A stretch of 64,000 nt of DNA from Capitella teleta. Taxonomy: Eukaryota > Annelida > Polychaeta > Capitellidae. The stretch covers positions 43,662 through 107,661 of the forward strand of contig KB308597.1 in NCBI GenBank assembly GCA_000328365.1, read 5' to 3'. Position 1 is the stretch's first letter. Every line of letters starts with the position of its first letter. Shown here piece by piece: positions 1-13,700 of this stretch. Position numbers and translations under genes: made by a program. Below the pieces are notes generated by a model, which saw nothing but the letters and a program-made list of their open reading frames with translations, searched no databases and had not been told where the DNA came from.

Positions 1-1716
1 TGATGACATTGACACCTCTTCTTTCATTGATCCATCTCATATTAGTGAAATTATAGGCTTCGAGTTGCCACGGACCATGGTGGGTATAGGAGAAAAGCTA
101 AGAACTGGACTGGGCTAGTCCTGCACTGAAATTTTGAAGCAGTTGCTGTTTATTTCATCTCATGGCATGGAGCTGATGTCATTGACACTTTTCTTTCATT
201 GATCCATCTCATAATTACTCTATCTCTAGTTAAATAAAATCATATGAGAATTGTTTTTTTCTTTTCACCCCTAGTTTTTTATTATTCGATTTATTTCTTT
301 GAAATTATCATGAACTGTTTCTTCAAATGTTAAACTTTTTATTTGCAACCTTTTTGACAAACATTTGGTTGATTAAATCGGTAATTAATGACCATGATCG
401 AAAACGCAAGAGATTTATCCTAAATATCATAACGCATTTTCGGAAAACGCAAGATGGTCATAACGTATGTTCAAAATCGATAGTAGAATAGCCTTTCTCA
501 AAATCGATAGTAGAATAGCCTTTCTCGCGAAAAAACAGTGCGTTATGATAATGATTATTGTATAATCGTGATTCATACATTCGCATTTCGCAGGCAGGAA
601 GTGAGCGTTGCCAACGCCGTTGTCGAGGTAAACTTTCTGAAGTTGGTATGCGGTGATAACGAGTTTGCAAGCTTTATTTCAAGAAACTCAGAGGTATACG
701 TGGTTAAATAATGAAGTGAGAATGTCAGCATTGATCGGAGAGAAGTTTACAGTGATTGGAAAAGTAGGCGTTGGTCACAGCCGGTTAGCGAACCAATCGC
801 GGCTCTGAACTTCAACTTGAACTTGCTGAAGACCTGAGTCCTTGCACTATTATACTATATAAAGTATATTTCAGAGTTACTTAATTCCGATAATCATAAT
901 GTATTTTTTGCGCTGGTTCTAATTATGTAATTTCGGCTTTTTTCACGTCTTAGTTGACTGCGAAAATTGCAGGCCATGTAAAATGACAAATTACATTGTC
1001 TATAGGCGTACCACTTGGCAATTACCCATACGAATGTATGGGAAAATTAATGGAATATTAGTTTAATTATATATCATAATTATTATGTGTATCCCACGAA
1101 AATATTATGACCATGCATGTAATATGTATACTAATTATATGTATGGCTAGCTGACATACTACAGTGTGAAGCCATGATAATCAGCCATGGATATACATAC
1201 CTCACCCGATTTATCTATGCTACCTTATTGCCTAGCTATTTAAACCAGGATAAATTAATTCAGCATATTGTTATTCTCATGAGGCAGCAATTTGAGCATA
1301 TTATATAACATAACCCTAGAGGGTTATATATGATGTCCCTAATCCAATCCTACTGTAATGCTAATCATAACCCTAATTCTAAGACAGAGACAGATGCTAC
1401 CCATGCATTTAATGTATCAATATTATGAAAAATATATACGTTTAAATTTACCTGAAATGTTCAAGTTAAGTTCCTTCACATATACCAAGTTTGTACACTC
1501 AAGAGTTCTGCAGGAGAATGTTGGTTACATATCACCAGAGCACATTGTCAATTGATGGGAAAGAAATTGAAAACTGTTGAAATGTTCAATGCACACTGAA
1601 ACTTGATAACTGCAGTGAATGATTTATAATTATTCATTTTCCTGATTGGTACATTCCACTTACAGGCAACTCCAATTTCCTCATTAGTATTTTGAGAGTG
1701 TCTTGACGCCTGTAAC
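1..1716. other. AT-rich sequence upstream of DNAH2
   Basis: No gene is recognised. It holds two diverged copies of a ~40-bp segment containing TTTCATTGATCCATCTCAT (1-41 and about 172-211). It also holds a small element with CATAACGCA-type motifs (about 390-560) that includes a perfect 27-bp tandem duplication (472-498 and 499-525). ATAACCCT-AG-AGGGTTAT near 1308-1326 is a short inverted repeat. The DNAH2 promoter must lie here, but I cannot place a TATA box or start site with confidence. Confidence 0.5.
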
Positions 1717-4700
1717 ATGGCGGACGACAAGGCCAGTCGGAAGAGCGCAAGCCCAGAAGAAGCCTCCATCTCTGAGAAGGACGCGGCTGAAAATAATGCA
1801 GAAGGAAGCCAAGAAGGTTTGACTTCATGATTCCATGCAACTTCTATTAATACTTACTGCATTTTAGGTATAGAAAACTCTGTTGTTCCTGCAAATGACG
1901 AAGCCGTAGATGGTGTTGAAGAATCTACAAAAGGAGAGGATTTAGGAGGAGAAGAAGCTGGGGAGGTTGTTCCAACGACTGATGAGATGCGGGAAGAGGC
2001 AATCCTTGAATTGGTAAATAATTCTTTCTTTTTTATTGGAATTATGATGAGGAGAATTGTGACTGAATCCTGTGTGTAGGAGCCTCTTGAGCTAAGTCAT
2101 CATGCTTCACCTGATCCTACTGTCCTTACGGTCGCTGTGGTAAGAGTGTGCATTTTGAATCAGCACATTTTGAAATTGAATGAAGCTGCACCCAAGTTGT
2201 GTGTGGAGTTTGTGTGCAGTCCTTTTTATGATATTGATGCGGTGTTTTTCTTAACCCTCCGTTATGACTTCTCTAATGATAATGATGTTCTCCTAAATTT
2301 CTTTATTTATTTTTCCTCAGAAATCCATGATCAAAGATCGTCTCTCACTGAGCAAGTTATCAGCTGACATGTGGAATGAGAGCCACGAGATTCCAATTGA
2401 TAACTTCATCTGCAATGGACAGCGCATGCTGGTGGGGTACATAGATGACATCAACGGTCTGATCCTGGCACACTCCATCCCGTGCGTGCATTGCCCAGAA
2501 CTCATGTTCTTCATCAAGAAAGAGAGCCGTAATGAAGCAATCACGCCTCAGAATTTCCTCAAGCAGGTTCAGTACGGAACAGTGATGGCTGGTCACATTG
2601 AGTCCTTACTGCGCATCATGACTAGCATCTATGCACCGATATTCTTTGACAACAACACATGGCCGGACAGCATCAAGAATGACTTCTCCGGTCAGTTGCA
2701 CAAGTTCCTTGCCAGTTTGACTGACACTCGATGGAAGATGGAGGGGAAGACAGTGCTGTACATCCCTCATGAGGGCCTCCAAGTAGATCCAGAAGCAGCC
2801 TCAAAGGACAAAGAGCTCATTCAGCGCCTTGAAAGTGAGTCAATTCCTTAATTCGGGTATCTCCTGTAAGTACGCTTGATGCTCTGCAGCTGGTATGATT
2901 CATTGGACGCGACAGATCAAAGAAGTCTTGAGTTCGCAAGAATCTCTGCAGACGTCAGAGAATGCCGGACCTCTTGAGGAGATTGAGTTCTGGAAGAACC
3001 GTTGCGCTGATCTTTCTGGCATCAGTGAGCAACTGGACAAACCGGGGGTCAAGCGAATCACTCACATTCTGGAACTGGCAAAATCCTCCTACGTCACTCC
3101 TTTCCTGAAGCTGTCAGGTCAAATCAAGGTCAGTCTTTCAGTGCTATTGCATCATATGTAACACGGTATCTGCGTACAGGAAGGGTCGTATCAAGCTTTA
3201 AGTAATCTGAAGTTCCTGATGATTCTGAAAGATCCCTGCCATGACCTCTCTGACGCCCAACCGAAGGACATCCCTCCGTTGCTGCCCAAGATCCTTAACC
3301 TCATCCGCATTATCTGGGTCAACTCCGAGTTCTACAAGACCCGTGAGAGATTGACTGGAATTCTCAGGAAGGTTTGTAACCCAAGTTATATGTGCCTCAG
3401 CCTACGCAGTTGGTGCTTAGAGTTCACCTATAATATTCTCGACCCTTTTGAGACTAGTTAATGGATACTCCTTCACCATCTTCATGAGGCTCTTGATGTA
3501 AAATTGTCGCACTATATGAGATCTAATTATCCACACCCTAATGCTGAGGTCCTCTTTTGCAGTTGAGCAATGAGATCATCAACAGATGTTGTCATGAAAT
3601 CAACTTGGACAGCATTTTTGAGGGTCGCGTTCAGTCCAGCATGAAGACGCTCTCTGAATGTATTGACTGCTGTGAACAGTGGAAAGAGATCTACAACCGG
3701 GTCAGTCACCCAGTCTAACATCAACACTTCAACATTCTCTCTCTCTCTCCCTCTCTAGACTTCAAAACTGCATCACAAGTTTTCTCCTGCCGGTTGGGTC
3801 CTTGATAAAAGCAGCATCTTTGCACAAATTGACGCTTTCGTCCAGCGCTGCAAGGATCTCCTTGAGGTCGGTTTCTGCTTCATCACTCGACCCCTGACCC
3901 TGCAGCCCTTCTGTTCTTTCTATAGGTGTGTGAATGCCAAGTACATTTTGCAAGAAGAGAGGATGGATCACAAGTGCCGATGCCTCATTTTGCGGGACAG
4001 CGTGGGCCTGAGATTATCCGTGGAATGATCGAGATTGAGTCAGTTTTTGAGAAGAATCTTAATATCTTAAGAGAAGTGCGCAAGTCGATTCTGGATGTGA
4101 AAGCGACCTCCTGGCATGATGACTACAACAGGTGACATGAAGCATATGATAATTGATTGTTTTTCAATGTTCTTCTTGATTTGTCAGGTTTCGTTCCGGA
4201 ATGAAGGATCTTGAAGTGATGATGCAGAACGTGATAACTTCCGCATTTGAGACCGTGAGCACGGTGGAACAGGGAGTGGAGGTGCTTGACGTCTTCATGC
4301 ATCTGTCATCCAGGGAGGTTTGTTCTCATCGCGCCTCAGTTTCCATCAACTCTTGTGACGCACTTCCTCTCAGGCAATTCGTCGCACGATTGACAAGAAG
4401 ACGGTTGACGTATACACAATGTTCAACGAAGAACTGAATGCAGTCAAGAAAGAACTAACCACCAAAGCGTCCAAGCTGCCGCCCCATCACCCGAAATTTG
4501 CTGGACAGGCTCACTGGGCACGTATGCTGAAGAAGAGGATTGAGCGATCCATGGGGGTGAGTGGTCATGTGACTTCGTCAGTTGTTATACTGACACGTGT
4601 GTTTACAGATGCTAGACAGAGCTCACTTCCTGCCTGCTATCGGATCAGGCGAAGAGACACGAACACAGTATCAGCAATTGTGTCAGGCTCTGGAAGAGTA

Positions 4701-4743
4701 CACGCGAAAGACATTCTTTGAATGGTCACAGGGCATGGATAAG
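1717..4743 (+). CDS. DNAH2: DNAH2 exons 1-12: N-terminal tail, first part
   Basis: Exons 1717-1816, 1868-2013, 2080-2139, 2321-2834, 2890-3128, 3180-3371, 3563-3700, 3759-3866, 3926-4131, 4188-4317, 4374-4556 and 4609-4743 encode residues 1-717. The first ~100 residues are acidic and low in complexity, with no recognisable fold. Conserved tail sequence starts at exon 4 ([13 protein letters not shown]). This is the DHC_N1-type region, which in axonemal dyneins mediates heavy-chain dimerisation and binding of intermediate chains and docking partners. Recognisable DNAH2-like strings include [35 protein letters not shown] and [10 protein letters not shown]-like sequence near the end. Exon 8 has a long CT-rich acceptor tract (3735-3756). 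Confidence 0.93.
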
Positions 4744-7700
4744 GTGAGCAATATGGCGCAGGTGTTTGTGGGGCTATGAAGTAATCATATGAAAATGTAT
4801 CTTCTGTGAACACAGAAAAAATTGAAGGTAACTTAATTAAGCATTTCTCATTTTTCTTCTCTTTTTGAATGTTAATTAAGGATCTTAATGGACTTAGTCT
4901 TGAAGTAAGACATTATTTTGTAGTCGTACCTGATATATATATATATTCCACCTCACAACCCTTGAATGTCGTGACATAATATGCACCAAAGGAACCCTCA
5001 AGCAAAGGCAGTCATTGATCCCTTCAAAGAACGTATGATGTGAACCCTTCCTGCATGATCATACATTCCTTTGAACACTTTATCCAATGACTGTACTTCT
5101 ATTATAGCATCCATGTTCATTTATTATTTCATTAGTCTCTCTCACTGTGTCATCTGTATCAAAGAGCTTTAATTATAGTAATGGATCTGGGGTTGCCTGG
5201 GTGAGGGAGTCTTTGGCCAAGTTATAGGAAAGGTGGTGGCCGAGTGATTAGCGTGCTCGCCTCGAAAGGGCTTGGCGCTGGCCACTGGAGGTTTGAATCC
5301 AGCCACCAACCTTGTGTCCTTGGGTAAGGCACTTAACTCCTGCTTACCTCCTCGAACCACATAAACCTTAGTTGTTTCAGAATTCCAAGGTTAAATAAGC
5401 CCCCCCCCAAAAAAAAAAAAAAAAAATTTGCTTAATTGGTACTTACACTTTCCATGTATATTAATTATATGTAATTATATTAGCTCTCCATGTATTATAT
5501 TACCTCTGTGGGTTGATACTCAACCCACTGCACTGCATGGCTTATTTCTTCTGAGACCCAGTGATTCACATTGATTGCTGGAGATCAGCTTTCTGACTTG
5601 TTGCTGTTCTTTTCGAACAGGAACCAATGAAGCTGCTCGAAAGTCCTTTGATGTGTCGCAGCACTGAGAAGCAAGGGGTCATTGACATCAACTTCAACCG
5701 GTCAGTATCTCTCCTTTTCGTCCTACATCTCTTGATTTGAGATCTGGTTTCCATTTTAACCCTCATCTTTTCCATTTATCTGCTGACAGGAAAAAATCTA
5801 CAAAGTAACTCATATCAATGTTGTATTCATCAATGTATTTTTAATTAAAATCTGTAATTATCACCACACAAGGTTTGATGCATGCATCCAAAATGCTTGA
5901 TTTAATTATTCACTGTATCACAATATTATTCAAACAAGCTGTGGCTTCTTCTGAATGTTTGCTGGTCTTTTTCAGAAATCTACTGAAACTCTTTCAGGAG
6001 ATTCACTACTGGGAACGACTCATGTTTGAGATCCCGCACTACGCTGCTGACGTCTACACCAAACAGGAAGACCTGCGCAATCTGCGTGAGCATGTGCTGC
6101 TTGTAGTCAGAGACTACAACCGCATCATTGCTGCCCTCTCCCAGGAGGAGCGGGGCCTCTTCAGAGAACGCATTCGTTTCCTGGATAAAAAGATTCACCC
6201 TGGATTGACTAAACTGACATGGGCCTCTAAGGGCATTTCTGATTACTTTGTCAACGAATGCCGAATCCACGCTGGCAAAGTGCAAGGCATCGTGGATGGT
6301 TACAAAGGAGCCAACATGAACATCTCCGGCATTTGCAAGGCTATCAGTGAGCTGCTTCTGGTTAAGGTTGATCCTAAAAAGGTGAGAATTTAGGATGAGT
6401 GGATGTTGTTATGTGAAATTTGCTGTCTGTTTTAGGTTTATGAGAATCTCCAGTTTGATGAGGATCAGAGCTTGCATCGTGAAGCCATCCGCAAGCGACT
6501 CTCGCAGATGCACTTCAGCGTTGTGGCCATCATGCGCTCCACTTATGACGTCTTCAAGACGGATGGCTCTGAGGTGATTGCATCTCAATCAATTGGTTAG
6601 GTGAGCCATAATTTTTAATGTGTGTTTGCAGGTTCAGCAGCACTGGCATTTGTACACGGAGAAGATGGATCGTATGGTGCAGGAGGCGTTCAGGCTGAAT
6701 GTGAAATGGTCGCTGCAAGAGCTCTCTCGCGCCATTAATGGAGACGGAAAATCCGGACCGAACCCCTTGTTCAAGGTGAAGGTCATCCTCGAAGGGGACA
6801 AGGTCGAGTTTTCCCCGTCGCTGAAGCAGCTGGCAACCATTGTTGGCAGCATTGGAGGTCAGCTGACCTATTCTATCAATGACATCAAGCGCCTCCCTGA
6901 TCTACTGACCAAGCGCAAATCTACAAAAGATGTACGTTATATTTCTGTTCACTGATTACACTGATGATCAATGGGTGAGTTCTGCAGGCGATTCATGAGT
7001 GGGTTGCTCACGACGAAGAGATCAAGAAGATCCAGAACCAAATCAATGCAGGAATGCAGATGAACGCCACAAATCTGCAAAACTATCTTTCCACGTGGGA
7101 CAACTACCGTGAAATCTGGGAGATTAACAAGGACGCTTTCATCCGGAGATACCAGAAGCTGAATCCTCAAGTCTCCTCATTTGACGCAGACATTGCTCGG
7201 TTTGTTGCTTCTAATGCTAATGTGTGATGAACCCTGAATTTGTTCTCCTCAGGTACACAGAGGTCGCGAACAATGTGCAGACTCAGGAGACAATCTTGAA
7301 CATACAGTTCGTGCTGCTCGACTGCTCTCCGCTGAAGTTTGCCATCCTTGGTCACTGCCAGGAATGGCAGAATAAGTTCACCAGTCTGCTGTATGAGATC
7401 GCAACAGCTCGACTGAAGGAACTGCATGGCTTCCTGCAGTCTAACGCTGAAAAGTCAGTGCTGATTTCTAATGAGGCACCGATTAAGATGTTTGTTAATT
7501 GACAGGGTGAGCAAACCGCCCCAGAGCTTGGATGAACTGGGAGTCAGTCTTGAGCTGTGGGATCAATTGAACTCAGATCAGCCGACGATTGAAGCCAAGT
7601 TCCAGCCGCTGTACGATCAATTCTCAATCTTGGAGAAGTATGAGGTGGCGATCTCTGATGACGTGAACGGCATGCTGAACGAAGTGAGCAATGAGTGGGT

Positions 7701-10700
7701 AGTGTTCCAGCAGACGCTCATAGACGCTGACGTAATGCTCAAGAAGCACAAGGTCAGTTTTACACTTTGTCGGAATTACTCTCAGTTTTTTTGTTTTTTT
7801 TTTAACAGGAGAAATTCCGTACAGGACTTCTCGCACAGTCAGATGATTTCAAGAAGCAGGTTGGATCAATGGTGGAGGACTTCCAAATGAAAGGGCCGTT
7901 TGCCAGTGCCATATCATCTAAAGAAGCTCTGGAGAACATTGCCAACATGCGTAAAAACCTCACCACTCTCAAAGAACAGGAAGCGAACCTTCGCAGAGGG
8001 CTGGGCATCTTTAAGATTGACCAGCCGCCTTCGAAGGAAATTGCTAAACTGGAACAGGTAAACGAGAGTGAATATAAGATTATATGACGATTGTTTCTGG
8101 GGGTGATGGAATCATGATTTGTTCATCTCTTGCAACATTCAAGGAGCCTGACGTGCTCATCCCGGATCAGGATGAGCGACCAAACAGTGAAATGGAATTC
8201 TATGATTTCATAGCAGAAATAGAAGAAGATTTAAACAACATGTTCATGTTTTTTGATCTGACAGAAGTGGGTGCTCACTTGGTTTAAGTGTCACTCTTAA
8301 TTAAGGTCTTTTCGGCTGAACTGTCTGAAGCATGCTGGCTTCTTTCTGGTCTAACATCTTGTTAATGTGCATGCGTTGAAACCTGTCACATTTTAACTAT
8401 TTGCGCTCTTCATCTTGAAGCATGGACTGAAGTGGACATTGTGCTTTTATGGTTTCTCTAAAACTATACACAGTATCACATAGCGCCCTGCCTCAATTTG
8501 GGTACAGGCAGCCAGCACTGTAGGCTCACTATAAAGTTAAGTTCACATCATATAATTTAAAGCCTGATACAGTGATCTAATCAAGCTGAAGATTTTTCAC
8601 TTCACAGTGGCTTTTATTTGATTTTCCTACTTTTTTATATATTAAAGTCAAATAATATTGCCAGGATCTGGAGAACATTGAGACTATCTGGTTGTTGACT
8701 CAAGAGTGGGAGGAGCATTGGGACGAGTGGAAAGCCGGATCGTTCACTGAACTGGAGACGCAGGAGATGGTGGAGTTGTGCACGTCCAGCTACAAGAAAC
8801 TCTTCAAGATGAGCAAGGAACTCAAGGTGCGCTGATCACATGACTTTCTCCTTTTGCCGTGTATTTCAAGCATTTATTTATGCTGTTTAATCTCAAAGGA
8901 GGAATCAGTAAGTCTCTAAAATAAATTTCATGTCTTGTGAAGTATTTCCCAGTCACTACGAGATTGCTAAGCTTATTACTGTCACAATGCATGCATTCAT
9001 CTTCCGGTGTATTTGTCCGGTAAATGTTTGTCTATGTCTCAGGGTCTGCTTATAATATTATTAGTGTTATTCATGCTTTGATCACTGCATGCTATATGCC
9101 TGACTATTGTCGAATTTTAAACATGAGTAAAACTTGATAATATTTTCAGGATAAAAATTGGGAAATTCTTGAAGTTTCCAAGAACAAAGTTGACCAATTC
9201 CGTCGCACGATGCCGTTGATCTCTGACCTGAAAAACAACGCCATGAGGCCACGGCACTGGGCGCAGATCCAGGTACTCACAGAGGAGGAGGCATCCTTTT
9301 TATGCAAATATTAATCTCCCTTCTATTTATAGAACGAGATTGGGCGGCAGTTTGACCATAGCACCGAGGACTTCACTCTTGAGAAGATCATTGAATGGGG
9401 TTTTGACCAGTACGCGGAGAAAATCAACGATATCTCTGGAGCTGCGACTAAGGAATTGGCAATCGAACAGAGTTTGAATGAGATAAGGGAACTGTGGGAG
9501 CAGACGGAGCTGGACATGGCTCCGTATAAAGACAAGGGTCATTACAAGATCAAGTCAGTTGTCTATGTTGTCTGCTCTGATCGCACAATGTTGATTATTT
9601 GCAGGTCTACGGATGATGTGTTCGCTGCACTGGAAGACAACCAAGTGAAGCTGTCGACCATGAAGGCCTCTCGCTTTGTGAAGGCATTTGAACAGGATGT
9701 CGATCACTGGGAGCGGGTGCTGTCTCACATCCTGGAGGCTGTTGAGATGCTGCTCACCGTTCAGCGTCAGTGGATGTATCTTGAGAACATCTTCCTGGGT
9801 GAAGACATCCGTCGTCAGCTACCAAGGGAATCTGCAGACTTTGACGAAGTGAACACAACCTGGAAGACCATTATGACTCGACTTTTCAAGACCAAGAATG
9901 CCTTGAGAGGTACTCACCATGACGGCTTGCTGGAACAGTCCAACGAAATGAACAGTAAATTGGAAGAGATCCAGAAGTCTCTGGACATGTACTTGGAAAC
10001 CAAGAGACAGATCTTTCCTCGCTTCTACTTCCTATCCAATGACGACCTCTTGGAAATCCTCGGTCAGTCAAAGAACCCAGAAGCTGTTCAACCTCATCTC
10101 AAGAAGTGCTTTGACAACATCAAGAGCCTCTCCATGGCTAGGGTAAGTGTACTAAGTGACCCCTTTTCCGAATCATCTTAAACCCATGGCAGACTGGAGT
10201 CATTCAGAAGTATGAAGCCTCGGCGATGAATTCTTCCGATGGTGAAGCGGTGACGTTCATTGGACCCACTACACTGGATGGGCCGGTTGAAGCCTGGTTG
10301 TGTGACATTGAAAAGAACATGCGCATGACATTGAAGGAGGAGCTGAAAAAGTGCAAGGGCAATCTGCGCAGGATGCTTAACAAGAGGGACAAGTGGGTCA
10401 AGGAGCATCCTGGCCAGATGTGCATCACGGCCAGTCAGATGCAGTGGACGGCTGATGTCACAAAAGCCCTCGGACTGACCAAGGAACGAGGAGACAAGAA
10501 ACCACTCAAGAGTCTCAAGAAGAAACAGGTGAACGATGCTGTTGGTCCCACGGTCAATCAACGCTTCTCCTCTCCAGGTGGCCATGCTGAATAAGTTCTC
10601 AGAAGCCATCCGAGGCAACCTGACTAAGATCCAGAGAGCAAAGATCACCGCTTTGGTTACGATCGAAGTCCACGCGAGGGATGTGATTGAGAAGCTGGTC

Positions 10701-13700
10701 AAGTCCGGCTGCTCTGATGCCTCAGCGTTCGAGTGGCTCAGCCAGCTGCGGGTTTACTGGGATCGAGTAAGCAGCAATGCTGTGCAGGTTTACTTATTAA
10801 ATGAATGTGTGTCTATTCAGGATATCGAGGATTGCGTGGTGAGGCAGACCAACACACAGTTTCAGTACGGATACGAATATCTCGGCAACTCTGGCCGCCT
10901 GATCATCACTCCCCTGACCGACAGGTGAGCTCTTGTTTACTTCGTGATACACGATACACGTTGATTGACCTGCAGGTGCTACATGACCTTGACCACTGCC
11001 CTTCATCTGCACCGCGGAGGAAGCCCCAAGGGACCAGCGGGAACAGGAAAGACGGAAACTGTGAAGGATCTGGGGAAAGCGCTCGGCAATTACGTCATTG
11101 TTGTGAACTGCTCCGAGGGATTGGATTACAAATCCATGGGTCGCATGTTCTCTGGATTGGCTCAGGTACGCGATTCATGGGTAAGGTGACGTTAATTGTG
11201 AATGAATTTTGTTACAGACCGGTGCTTGGGGTTGTTTTGATGAGTTCAATCGTATCAACATTGAGGTGTTGTCTGTGGTCGCTCAACAGATCCTGTCTAT
11301 TCTTTCCGCTTTGGCTGCTGGCTCTCAGAGGTTTGTGTTTGAGGGCAGAGAAATCAAACTCGAGTGGTCGTGTGGCATCTTCATCACAATGAACCCAGGT
11401 TAGCTCCTGAGCCTGGCACCCTACACTTTTCTCAACTTGTTTCTTTCTTAAGGCTACGCTGGTCGTACTGAGCTCCCTGACAACTTGAAATCTATGTTCA
11501 GACCAATCTCAATGGTCGTCCCTGATTCCACCCTGATCGCAGAAATCATTCTGTTTGGAGAAGGATTCAACAACACCAAGGTTGCCTCTATTATTATTTC
11601 TATCCTGAATAGATTAGTAAATAAAAATAAATTATTCTCAGCTGCTGGCAAAGAAAGTCTACACTCTCTACTCTCTGGCAATTCAACAGTTGTCAAAACA
11701 AGATCATTATGACTTCGGCTTGCGTGCTTTGGTGTCAGTGCTGAGGTATGCTGGCAGGAAGAAGCGATCAAACCCTAACATGGCTGATGAAGAGGTGAGT
11801 TTTCGTCATTTTCTAATGGAGAGAACCGCCTCCTCTCTACTCTCCCCACCGTTCTCTTTTCACAGCTGCTGCTTCTCTCCATGAAAGATATGAATATTGC
11901 GAAACTGACGTCTGTGGATCTTCCTCTGTTCAATGGCGTCATGTCTGATTTGTTCCCTGGAATTGAATCACCCATGATTGACTACAGCAAGGTTTGCACA
12001 TTTCTGGCTCTCAGTTGGGGATCACGTGTAATGTCTGCTTCCAGTTGAAGGATGCCATCAAAGCGGAGATGAAGACGGCCAACTTGCAGAACATCACTCA
12101 CACCATGACCAAAGTCATTCAGTTGTATGAAACCAAGAACTCTCGCCACAGCACCATGATTGTCGGGCAGACTTTGTCTGGCAAAACTGTCTCGTGGAAA
12201 ATCCTGCAAGCAGCCATGACGCGCCTCAACCGTGATGGTGACGTCAATTACCAGGCTGTCAGGGTACGTTGTTATCAACATTGCTTTTGCGTCGCTGCTG
12301 CATTGTGAATCTCCAGGATTTTCCACTCAACCCCAAAGCTCTTTCTCTTGGTGAATTGTACGGTGAATTTGACTTGAACACCAATGAGTGGACAGATGGT
12401 GTGCTGTCCAGCGTCATGCGGCAGACATGTGCAGGTAATTAGGCCATGGAACATTTGCTGGGTTCTGGTTGCTCATGAATTTTGTGCAGATGAAAAGTCC
12501 GATGAGAAGTGGTTGGTGTTTGACGGCCCGGTTGACACGCTTTGGATTGAGAGCATGAACTCTGTGATGGACGACAACAAGATTTTGACTCTGATCAATG
12601 GAGAGAGAATCGCCATGCCTGAGCAGGTCAGCGTCAGACTGCTAAGTGCCACCTCTGAGCGTGCATTTCTTTGCAGGTTTCTCTGCTGTTTGAAGTGGAA
12701 GATCTGTCCGTTGCTTCTCCTGCTACTGTGTCCCGTTGTGGTATGGTATTCTATGACTACACGGATCTTGGCTGGCAGCCGTACGTCAACTCATGGCTGG
12801 AACAAAAACAGAACAAGGTTTGCAATCTTGCATTACATGATTTTTATGTTTCACTAACATGCATATTTGGTGAATATTCAGGATCCCTTTTGGAAACCGG
12901 TAAATGTTTTAGTGATAAGAAACTTCACCTAGTTGATTGCTTATGTTGAAATGCTTAGAGATATGGATGCTTCTATATCTGTCTTTGATTCTGAGCACAT
13001 TCACAAAAGATATTTCATGTTTCATCTGAACGAAGTCAATGAACCTGTAGCATAAGTCACGTGCGTGCCATTGGATGCTTGCGTGAAACAGATATTTTTC
13101 ATGGATTTTTATCAATATATGAATTCTGACCTTTGTAAATTTCCGCAGACGATGATTGAAGAACTGCGCAGAATGTTTGAGAAATACGTGCCAAAGATTG
13201 TGGAGTTCAAGCGCACGAGTGGCTGCAAAGAGCTCGTCCCGGTTTCGGAGCTCAACTCCATCATTTCACTCTGCACACTGTTTGACTGTCTTGCGAATCC
13301 AAATAACGGGGTGAGTGATTTTCCATTTGGTTATTTGTTGATTTTATGCGTTATTGTGTGGTCTTAAAGGAAGATGAAAATGATCGCAGAAGAGTGAGTA
13401 TGAGAGGGAGGTTAATTGCAAATAATTTCACTGCAGTTTTAATGTCATAACTCACTGCATATCGTGGCTAAATAAGAGTCATGCAAATATTGACGCTTAT
13501 CTCCATTTGAAAAGAATCTTTTTTCGTGAATTAATCGTCATGTATTTTAGATATGCTTTCACTTGAGCAGTGTTCAGTTGAATGGAATTGCATGGCATGT
13601 ATCAAAGTGAACATCTGCTTCAGTGTCACTGCTTATTTGATTCCTCATTTTTCAATCCACCCCTGCTGCCTGCGATGATCACTCATCTGTCGATTTGCAG

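Noticed and set aside
5230-5310. Possible tRNA gene
   Set aside because: The A and B boxes are present, but the fold is imperfect and a SINE body and A tail follow. It is a tRNA-derived SINE.
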